Shown here: positions 13,401 through 25,400 of the stretch, in pieces
Layout of the letters: each line of letters opens with the position of its first letter
Numbering within the stretch: the stretch's first letter is position 1
Assembly: GCF_001039355.2 (NCBI RefSeq)
Contig: NW_019774703.1
Location: 421,770-485,769 of the forward strand
Direction of reading: 5' to 3'
DNA from: Lingula anatina
Taxonomy: Eukaryota > Brachiopoda > Lingulata > Lingulida > Lingulidae
Length of the DNA: 64,000 nt
Notes under the pieces: model-generated
Told to the model about the DNA's origin: nothing
What the model saw: the letters and a program-made list of their open reading frames with translations, nothing else
The model's database searches: none
Position numbers and translations under genes: made by a program

Positions 13401-16400
13401 TGAGCTATGAGGTAAGATAATACTTCATTTCCTGTAGGAGAAGGTAAGCTAATGTTCTATTGATGTTGTCATGCAGTATTACTTTGACACTGTAAAAAAA
13501 AGTTCTGTATCTACAGGCAAAAACCTGCAAACTTGTTGAAGATGGGCAGTTGGGAATACAGTGGATCCTATTCCTGAGGTGTTATTGTACCACCAGCGTT
13601 AGCGCTGGCGGTACACATGGTTTCGGTCCCGTCCGGATCGTTCCGCCGGCTCCGCCGGCCGCCGGCTCCGTTGGCTCCGCCGGCTCCGCTGGACGGCTAC
13701 CGTTACCGCTTCTCCTCCTAGACGGTAAGGGCCCCCCTACCCATCTCATGGATTTAGGTCACCTATAATCTCNCTGTGTCCCTTATTTGTGGGTTGTGGG
13801 GTTCTAAACGAATGCGTTTGCTCCAGCTGGTGGTACAATATTTGGAGGCGGTATCGCCTCTCTGATCCTCTAGTTTCATCAACTTTTGTAGTTTATTCCT
13901 TGATGTTTGCTACTTTCACTGTTTCACCTCCAGTTTATTTACAACAGAAGTAATCTTATATGGTAGAGTTGCATGCTATGATATTTTGTCATGGTGTCAA
14001 ATTTTGACCTTGAATGCATCTCTTGCATTTTCATTTTCTTTAAAATCACAAGGGAAATCAAACTTTCTACTTGAGCCAACAGCACAGTTTAGAAATAATG
14101 ATTGAAAATAGATTAGAAAGACACTTTAAAGTTGAGACCCAGGCTACAGACCCATATTTCACACTTTAAAGTTGTGCATGACATTTTGCTGTTTATTTTT
14201 AAGGTATAAATGGATTTTAAGAAAATTAAAATTGTTTCTGAACAATCTTTCCATGATATATCAGGGAAATGATATATCAGTGTTTTGGAACTTATTGCAA
14301 AAAAATTGATTTTTTTAGCACTGGCAGTACCATACATGTCTGTTAATTCAACACAACTGCAAACAATGTACATAACTTGGTTGTAGATTTTTTAAAATGA
14401 ATTACTTGTAACTAATATTAAAATTAATTCTACATACCCTATCTGAAATATGTTTAGAACATAGAGGCAATTTGTGTTTTCTAGGTTCTTTGTCGGTGGC
14501 TGTGTAGCGTGAGGAAGAATTACCGACCTGTAACCTACCACAATTGGAGGCATGCTTTCAATGTAGCGCAGACAATGTTCACAATGTTCACGGTAAGAAA
14601 TGAATTTATGATAGCCTTGTGGAGAAATATATAGATGTTTTTTTTTCATCGATAATGAAAAAACATGCTTGTAGAGGATGTATTGATTATGTTGTTGCAC
14701 TGTACTTCAGATTTATTGAGTGTGAACTAGCTTTTCACCTGAATGGGAAATGAATTCCATCAATTTATGGAGTCTTCTATCATTATTAATGCATACGTTG
14801 CATTGGAATTGTGTACTGTGTTATTATTTATTATTGCTTCATTGATACAAGCACATTTTGATACAGTGGCTACGATCTGAAAATACTAATTGATGATAGT
14901 GATGATTGAAAAGGTTATTACCAAGTGTTTTAACGATGCTATCATTATTCCATCTACTAATGATGAATCTAATTAAGTGAAATAGATGAAAAGGGATTGG
15001 CATTTGTGACACAGAGCTGCTTTGCAGGTATGGTAATGCCAATGCTCTCTCTTGCCTGAATTGACAACAGTTGTGGAAATTAATGACGTCTTATTGCAGG
15101 GACATGCCATTAGCCAATGAATAATTATCTTAATGATATTGCACACAAATTTGGGAAAATTATTGGCATGTAGCACAGAATCATTTTCCAATTATCTTGT
15201 ATTTAAACACATACACTAATATCCAAGGACAACATGCAGTGGAGTGCATGGGCACATGCACATGCAGACACGCTGGACCCTGTGGGTCACAGGCATGCAT
15301 GTATATAAATGAACATAGTATTACATGATTTATGGTATTCCCACACACATGCACTGTATTTGGATAAATATTCTTGATATGTGTAATAGATGTAAAAATG
15401 AAGTCTCATCTTTCTCAGTCTCTTTCTTAAGTTGGTACTAAAGTTTAAAATAATACTATGGCAATTTCACAAATATTCATCAATATTCCCTGGTTCACGT
15501 GCATTTTACACCACCAAGTTGATATATAGTCATATCAAAGTAACATTAACTGAAAATCACCTTAATTATCTTTGGAACGCTAATACTGATCATGAACTCA
15601 TTTCAGACAGGAAAGATGAGGAACATGTTGACTGACCTGGAAGTGATTGGCCTGATAGTGGCTTGCCTGTGCCATGACTTGGATCACAGGGGGACAAACA
15701 ATGCATTTCAGCTAAAGTGAGGAGATGGAATCAGTAGCTAATGTTGACATTTGAGAAGTTTATCTCCTGTTTCTGTATATTGATTTTTTTACATCGGGGA
15801 CCATGTTTTTAGAAGTGTAGAGTTCAGTCATTTGCCTCTTTGATTTAAATAAAATCAAATTCAAAATAAGGGCAAATATTCTTATTCTTATTATATTTTT
15901 TTACAGACATTGTGTAGTCCCATGTCAGTGTCTTGGTCACACTGTATGGGTTTGAAAAAGCATAGAAAATGTAACAGTGAGTTCTATTGTTCCAGGGTGG
16001 ACTCTCCTCTTGCGGTTCTGTACAGTACCTCTACCATGGAGCACCATCACTTTGACCACTCCATTCTTATACTCAACAGCGAGGTACAGTAGGAACACAT
16101 ATTGATGTTGGTGGCATGAGTCTTGTCTGCTTGTCAAGACTATGAGCATGTGTACTCTGCATTAAGTGTTGCAAATATAGTACAGGATGTTTTTATCTTC
16201 ATACTTGTCCTGTCAGGCCAGTTGAAATATCAGTCAATGCATGGGATTATATTATATTGTTCTGTAGTTTCATCTTTATGCTACTTATCTTGATTTGAAC
16301 TTGGGCACACGTATCAAATTTAAACTAGAAGTTTTCTTGAGGCCTGCTAGTAAAAGTGACCAGTGATCTATTAATCACAAGAAGCCGACTTCACATTTAT

Positions 16401-19400
16401 TTTAAATTATTTTCTTCTTTATTTTGTTTTATTGATTGATTGTGGATTGATTGACTGATTGATTATATTTCAGGGCAACAACATCTTTGAAAACTTATCC
16501 CCAGAAGATTATCGCAAAGTAATTAAGATATTGGAAAGTGCCATTCTAGCCACAGACTTGGCTTTGTATTTCAAGTAAGTCAATGCCAACTGAACTCAGT
16601 CAGGAATGATGGGCTTTCTGGTCGACATATTGATGCAAAACCACTGTTACCATATACGTATGGTTTATAAAAAAGGGTTTTACATTATTAGGTTTTATAT
16701 TTCTAGAGCTTATGTTGCTTGATCTTTTGGATGACATTAAAGCATTGTTTTTGTATGTTTATGGTGGTCAAATGGTGTATGTAAAATGTGAGGTTCTCTC
16801 AGTTGTCAAAGCAAGTATCAATACGCTTCTTGTGCCATTGTGTTGCCAGGGAAAGTGACTTCAAAATGATATATATGAATCCAGTGAAAAAAAAATTGCA
16901 TGTTTCAGATTTCATCAGCAAAAACCTGAAACCGTGATCTTTTAATGATTTCCTGTCTATGTGGGAAGGCAGGTTTACTAACTTTGGAGTCAATGTGTTA
17001 AGATAACAATCTGAGATTATGTGTTGGTCTTAAGATATTTCTAACAATCAATGAAAAATGCAATTATATCACGATTGGTAAACAGAGTGGGAATAAAACT
17101 GATGCTTTTTCAAATTAGAAAAGATATAATGGCCAAGATAGCTTTGGGTCCCAGTCCTGATATGTTAAACTCCCAACTGAGATTGGTAATGGCATACATC
17201 TTTTTTTTATATATAAATACATGTATTTCAATTTACCACATATTTTGTACTCTACCATCATCATATTACTTTTTCATTTGACAGCAAAATGCTGAATTCA
17301 TCAAGGCAGCTTAAGCTTCATAATTTGAGATAATGATAAATAGCTGAATATTAAGGTCAAATCAAGCACTTCAGTAATTTGTAAACAATCCCAGGCTCTG
17401 GCTCTAATATAGTCTTACACCCCATTTCCATAGATTAGATCGACCTACTTTAGATCGACCTAACTCCCTGGGGGTTCACGCTAAATAGCTGTCAGCCGGG
17501 CGGACACGAAAGTTAATTACCCCCCTTACAGCTTGTAGTAGGCGGGACGGACATTTAAGTCGGATTATCTGAAAGTAATCTATAGTGAGACTCCCCGAGG
17601 GGATAGATCGATCTAAAATCAATGGGAATAGAGCCTTAAGGACAACATTGTCAATATTGTCAAGAAATTAAAAATTGTACAAAAACTATGTTGTTAACAT
17701 TTTTCACTTCAAGATTTGTATGTATGATAAGATAAATTTTGAAATGACAATTTTGTAGGAAAAGAGGCAACTTTCAAACTTTAGTAGAGCGTGGAGAGAA
17801 AAAATTTGTAACAGAAGAAAAGAAAGAATTGCTCAGGTAGGTGTATTTGAAATTCATGTTTGGCAGACTTTGTGACAGTCTTTCTTTCTTTTCATCCTTC
17901 CTTCCTGCATTAAATTAATATATGTATATATTATTTTTTAGGAACATGATGATGACAGCCTGTGATGTGTCAGCCATTACAAAGCCTTGGCCCATACAGC
18001 AGAGGGTGGCTAAACTGGTGGCGAGTGAGTTCTTTGAACAAGGGGACATTGAGAAGTCACAGCTCAACTTGAAACCTCATGTAGGTATACATTTTTGACA
18101 TCTGTTTCATTGCATTATTTAGATAATGATCTTGGGGAATTCCTAAGTTTACATGTACTTTTGAAAAAAAAGATTCAGTTTTATTTTAGGAGTTAAGCTA
18201 CCTGTATCTCAAAGAAATTGTAAATTTTATTTTTTCATTTTTCTTTAGGCAATGATGGATCGAGAAAAGGAAGATGAGCTCCCAAAAATGCAGGTTGGAT
18301 TTATTGATGCCATATGTATGCCCCTGTATAAGGTAAGTTCTCTTGTACCATAAAAAAATTGCAGTGTGGAAGTGAAAAAATAAAATAAACGTGTAATTCA
18401 TCTTCAGCATTACATTTTAGCCTTAAGAATACATTTTGAAAACTTGATACATTGAAAAGTATTTTTGATTGCAGACATATTTTATGTTCCAAGGATCCTT
18501 CTCAAAAAGTAATATATTGGTTACATACATTTAGAAGATTTAGAAGGCAGAAAATAAGTTTGACTTATTTTGTACAGATTCTGTTGTTTCTTAACATTAA
18601 AGTATGCTACAATACGCAATGTCTGATTCATTGTCACGTACCATTTTTCAAGACTGATGGCATCCCTTTTTTAATACAAATTATTTATATGATTGATATC
18701 TTATTTGCATGCATAAATTGGCCTCAAAGGGTTAAATTTTCAAGAAAAAATTGCAACTACAATATATGCATTTGCCAGCCTTGCTGTATTTTTAATGTAT
18801 CTTTTTTAGTTCTGTTTATATCAATTTACATATTTGCTACTTTACTTGGCATTTATAACAAGAAAACAAGTCATTTAAATATCGTTTCCAATCAGAGGGA
18901 GGGGGAAGGGTGATTAACCAATTTTCTGCTTAATTAACCTTATATTTGACATAAAGTTAAAAAGATCATTTCCAGACGGTTGCTCCATTGCCAGTTTTGT
19001 TTTTTTTTTTGTTTTTTTTGCACAAAAATAGCTTTTTGCTACTGAATATCTCTTGCATGAGATGCATTTTATCGAAGGTGAAATTTCCATTTGGCAAAAT
19101 AATTGAAAATATTTAGTCTTTATTTAACTGACCTTACATCAAAGTAAAAAATAAACAATAGCTGAAAATTCAGACAAGAATGAAATACATTTTGAGCGGT
19201 TAATGCTGATTTTCTGTGACATTTTTGTTCTACTGTTCCCAGTTGATGGCAGACTTCTGGGAACCACTGAATGTCATGTTGGAAGGCTGCGAGGGTAACA
19301 GGAGGAATTGGAAGCAGAAGCATGTTGAAAATCCACACAACTCTGGTTAGGGGACCATGATATTAGTGCTGTCTGAATTATACTTATCCCCAAAGCAGGA

Positions 19401-22400
19401 TTTATTTCACAAGCAGTTCCATTTGTTGCTTCTTATAATTTGAAATCATTTTTGGTTTGGGTATTTCTTCTTTGCACTGCCTGCTTTACTGTATACTTGG
19501 ATTTTGCACAGTTTAAAATGGGCATTTGTTGCTTTTATGTTACAGGTTCTTCAAATCTATGCCAGCTCCTTGCATCAAATCTTTATTATCAAAGTACTTT
19601 GCAGGAACTTGTGTATGCCAATTTTCTGATTTCATGAACTTCAGTGTTGTTAACAGTGTTCTTTCTCTCTGCATCTTTGGCAAGAATAATGTCATTTCTC
19701 TTTGGCATGTCTATGTTGTGTTTTCATTACTCTGCCAGTTGCCTGCACCAAACCGTTTTCAGATACTGCCTCTGCATGTCATTGACTTGGCACTGGATGC
19801 AAATTACATAGAGTGACATTGAAACCCTTTTGGGCTCTACAAGATAAAACATCGGGTTCCCTACTGGGCATTGTGATAAGCAAAAGTGATGGAGTAGATG
19901 GCCCATTGCATTACCATGTGTCCCTATGGCTGTATCTTTTTTTTACATTCTATGGCACGTAAATATTTAATGACAGATTTTTTTTTTACTTTTTTTTTGG
20001 TTTGTAAAAAAATGGAGCATGGCAGGCATCTTGATTATTTCTTCAGCCATCTGTTCTCCATACTCCATATGAATCAAGAAAAAGGGGGATGATTATGTTT
20101 TTTTATTATTATTATTATTTAGTTGACAAAATCCTGGAGCTGAGATGTTTCAGTATCAGCTCTGCCCTAAGTTCTGTTCTGGTTCCCTTACAGATGCTGG
20201 CCCAGCTTAAACCATCTTTGCAACATCTCCATAGTGGCTGTGTTAGTAATCGCAAAGAGTGGCAAAGTATGGCAGACGGCCATGAGGTGACAGCCAAGAA
20301 ACAACAACAAAATGGCTCTCATGGTTAGACACTAGATAGCTAACTTGCACAAAAGTAACGAGGGAATAAATGAAAAGAATAAAAAAAAATTAACATTACA
20401 GATTAAAGGGTATGGAAAGGGATTGAGAGTCTTTAAAATGATACCTGTCTCCTTATATTAATCTTTTAAGAATGTTTTTTTTTAGTCCAGTGTTAATATG
20501 ACTGCGGCTATTGTGGTTGTGCACACTACACTGTATTGCTTAATAGTAACATCATTATATCTCATCTTTGCTGCTACACCTTTTTCTCCCAGTTCCAGTG
20601 ATTGTCAAAGAGACTTCATGTTTTTATGAATTCCTGCAATATTAATCAAATAAATTGCAATTTTATATTCAGCTGAAGCCTTTTCTTTTAGCTGATCTGG
20701 TTACACTCTCCCGTAGAGCAAACTTATCTTTATTCCAGTGTATTGGATTAAGTTAAAAGCTACTCAGGGTATGCGTTAAAAGGATATGCTTAAGGTTTAC
20801 TTTCATATGCCACCCACACTGGTGGAGCTAGGATTGTGCTACATTTTAAAGGGAAGGTGGGGGGGGGGATTATCAACATGTTTGCATATAGAAAAGAAAT
20901 CGAAAAATTAGTGGGGTTAAAATAAAGGGCACCTGTATACTGCCCTATGTCTGTCCGTGCAATTTTTAAAAAACCTTTTGTACAATTTTATACACTGTTG
21001 GTGGAATGACCAATCCCTTTCCAACCCCTCCAATTAAATTGTACATATAATCTGTACATATGTTAAAATGACCATTTTTGTTAGCAAAACTGCAAGATGT
21101 TTAGCATGCAAATGATTCGCTGATTGGCAGTAAAGAGTTACAGTGTACATGGGCTTACATATAGCTGTGTAGCTAGACAAAGGATAAAACTTAGTTTGGC
21201 TTGTTTTCAGTAGGATCAAGTCACTAGTCATGCTGTTAAAGTGCATTGTGTTCATCAGCATAGGTGGCTGTACATTTTGCACATTCATAAAGACCATTAT
21301 TTCTCTGTGTTCTTGAGCTTGTCATTAACTGCACTTTTATCTGTTCTATGCTTATATGCTGTACTATATCTCTGCTGCAATTCCCATGCATATTTATAAT
21401 GTTCCATTTTTAAAACTGTGGGAACTTATTTCAATAAAATCAAAAATAATATAATGCTCTGATGTACAGATACCTTTGATTTATATGTACTTACAAATGT
21501 TATTTAACTCTGTTGCTTTTTGTTATTACAAATATACATATAATATATATATATATATATTCATAACATTTAGTTTATAATTGCATGGGCATAGAGCCAA
21601 TTTTCGCTTTTTTAGTTCATATTTCTTTGAACATGTTGCCAGGAATGTTAATTAATGAACAAAAATGATTTCACACTAAAGTTTTATTAAGAAAATACAT
21701 TTTAAGCATGCAGTGTTGGCTACTTTTTAATACAAATAAACTCACACATTTAATTGTTAATACTGCATGGTTACAGAGCATGAAAGCCTAAAGTTCTCAT
21801 GTTGTTTTATTGCTGTCATTCAAATGAAAGTTTTGTTATTTGCATTGTCATGAATTGTGAAATTTGTGTTTAGCTTGCAGCTTTGCTTAAAAATAATGCT
21901 TTCACTTTCACTTTCCCCCCAGCTGGTGTTGTGCATGCACAGGAAGGAGGTTCCCAAGGCACAGACAAAACAAAGGTACTTGATCAGCACACTATTCATT
22001 GATATTGATTATTTCCTGCCATAATTATTTTCTCCTCCATAATGTTTCCTCACCAACTCTAAAGATGATTTACAGTTACAAAAGCATGTATATACACTGC
22101 ATGCACGTAACTGATGTAAGGCCATTTTTAATTGCATCTATTGGAATTTTACTCTCCAAGAATTCAAGCCAAAATATAATATATTCCTATATTTGTGGTT
22201 AATTTAAAAAAAATCATCAGTATAAAAATGAATATGCACTCTTTTATTGTCAGAAAGTTTGTTGTGGAGGTTTTAGTTTTTTATGAATCATTTATTTAAC
22301 TCAGAGTTCCCTTTCTTTCTTTGAAATGTGCAATCATTTCATGTGACATAAAATTGATCTTTAAAAATTGTAAGATCAAGTTTTTCAAATAAAAGTGGCC

Positions 22401-25400
22401 TCAAGTCATATAGTTTCAGCAAAGCCACCATTGTGTTAAAATGATAAACTGTTTCCATTGTTGATAGTCAGTGTTACATGTCCAATGCAAACACAAGTAC
22501 AGCTCTGGTCCAGTGAGTCCCCCCTCCCCCCAACCTCCTAAGTGACATCTGCTGTAAATGGATGTATACACCAATATGCGATTTTCCATGATTGTTGCAC
22601 TTTTGGCATTTTATCAGTGAGAACGCGAGATTGAGCAAGGTTTGAAGTTTTAGGGGGCAAGCCTAGCTGTGGCATAGACGTGATTCAGTTATACATTGAA
22701 AGTTGTACTTCTGGCGGTCTCCAAGAAAATTCAAGATTTTCTTGTATGATTTTTAGTGAAATATTTATGTGAAAACAAGTATTAACTATGATGGTATTTT
22801 CATTTTATCAAATATGACAAATTCAATTTAAGGTTTAAAACTAAAGTTTTTAAAAAGCATGTCATAGTATGGAATTATATACAACTGTATGCAATGTAAG
22901 CAGTAGCATTTGATTGGAAATAAACATGTCCATATAGATAAAACAAGTGTGTGTATTTATAGATTTGTTTTTATTTTTGGCAAAATTTGAAAAGCTGTTT
23001 TCTCATTATTTGACATGCTTTAAATAGTTTGTATTGGAGACATAAAACTTAATTTGAACAAGAACCAGCCAACAGCAATATTGTTAAAAATTTGTCAACA
23101 TAAACAGTAATGCAAAGCTGGCACCATTAAATCTTTCATTCAATCTTAGACTGCATTCCCTTTACCTTATCGTGCTAGCAGGATTGATCTATCTCAGCTG
23201 GGATTCTCAATAAGGTGCAGTCAATGTAATCAGCTTAATTGTCTGGTACACCCCCTCGCAAAGCAACATGAACAACATCATGGACCACAAAGTTTTCCCC
23301 AACTTTACCCAAGTACTTTAAGTTACGAGGGGATATTTTAAGCCACTTAAACTGAATGCAATTTAGCAAGGATCCATGAGGAGTTAGATCAATCCGGCTA
23401 GCACAATTGGGTTATGGGAACACTCCCTTAGTAAACTTCTTTGGTTCATCTTATCTACTTTTACCTGCACAGGTGTGCTTCAGTTGTTGTTAAATAATTT
23501 GTTGTTACTAAATGGTGTCACATCTAAGTATTTTTCTATAAGTTATTAAACCTCTTGAAAGGCTTATATGAGAGTTCTTTATCTCTTGTAATAAAAATGA
23601 GATCTAGAGAAAGAAATCACAGAGACAGGTATAGTAATTCCACAATCAAATTGTCTGTTAGCACACAAAACAGTATCCTGAAAAACTGCCTTTCAGTGAC
23701 AGTTAACAGCTGATTGTATCAATTATTCGAAAATATAATCATTTCCAGCATCCATAAATATCTAACACAGGCAAAATGATCCATTTTATAAAGGAAGTAA
23801 AAATAGTCTTGTAAAACTCTCAATATACAAATAGCAATATCATAAAAGTCTATCAACACATTTGATATACATTAATATTTTATATTAACTTCCTTCTCAA
23901 CATCTACACACAAAATTAGGTGTTCGCCTAGCTTTGCCTGTCTTCATCAATATTTGCAGGTTTGATGACGATACAGCATCAATAGCTGTTCAGCCCTTCC
24001 TATTTGGTTTTCCAAACTGAATGTGTCAGCTGCAAACTTAAAAACACTAGCACTAGCTTTTAAACACTGATTTAACTTTTTTTTTATCAGTCATAAAACG
24101 ATCATACAGTCTTCAGATATATGCAGTACAGCAGTTGTCATAGCCACCCATGGCTGGTAACAAAAAAACATTACCACTAACATTATTGCACATGCAGCTT
24201 CCAACTTAGTTCCAATCAAGGATGTTCCAACCTACATAGCTGTGTTTAAGTTGCCTACTGAACAAAAGCCTCACACTGGATCCCAAGTACTGTGCATGCT
24301 CAAAACATATTGGAAAATCCTGTATTGGCCAGAAAGTGTTATTCAGTATCTTTTGGTTTTGTTTAAATGACAGTTTAAATTTTCTCCTAATATTTTGTAC
24401 TAACACCCCATTTCCATAGATTAGATCGACCTAACTCCCTGGGGGTTCACGCTAAATAGCTGTCAGCCGGGCGGACACGAAAGTTAATTACCCACTTACA
24501 GCTTGTAGTAGGCGGGATGGACATTTAAGTCGGATTATCTAAAAGTAATCCAGTGAGACTCCCTGCGGGGATAGATCGATCTAAAATCTATGGGAATAGA
24601 GTGTAAGAGTTTTTAAAAATGAAAAGATGTATTATCTATGGCAGAGTATGAGACACTGAAAAAGAGATTTATATATTCTATTTTCAAAAAATTTGTCCCA
24701 CTGGCTTGGCTGTACATAGAAAGTAACAGCATGATTATGAAACAAACAGATGTTTTATTCCCTGTGCACATGGATATCTTTATTTATATAGTGGTTATAA
24801 TAAATTGTTTCCTTTTCTGCTTTGCTGTCTGTAAAGGGATGACATAGTTGTGAGTATGGACTGTATAGTTCTTTTTCCATAGTGTACTGTTCTTTTTTTT
24901 TTTACTACATTTGTGATCTTGGTAGTGCATGTTACTGGTATAGCTTTCAGAGGGTGCATCTTCTGAAATACTTCTATTATAATCACTTCTAGGGTCATGG
25001 TCTGATGGTCATTCAGTTCTGTGGATTCAGTGGTCTGAAATCTTTTATGCTATCAGTAGGGTGTGTTCACCATGAAACTATTGAACTGGGTAGTTTGAAC
25101 TTACTCTGTGGGGGCTCTGGCTGAATGTAATCAGTTTAAAAGATTAACATGCATCTTCCTGGCCTTGAGTAGAAGACGGAAAAGCTGGCGATTTTACGAG
25201 TACCTTAAAAATGAGAGGAGGAGCTCTGATTGCATTCAGCGTGAGTCCCTGTGGAGTTAGTTTGAACTACCTAGTACAATTATTTTATTGTGAATACACC
25301 CATAAAAACAGAGGAAAGGAATGGTTTCCGACTATGTTATGCTTATGTACCATTTAGGCAGGATGTTTTTGAAAAAAAATTTAAGACCATTGAATTAATT

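Noticed and set aside
13550-13768. 72-aa ORF rich in Gly/Ser/Ala/Pro/Leu
   Set aside because: Translation of the GC-rich repeat element in an intron; no coding signature.
18452-18913. 153-codon ORF between PDE exons
   Set aside because: Lies wholly in the intron before exon A, low-complexity and hydrophobic, no homology, no splice logic.
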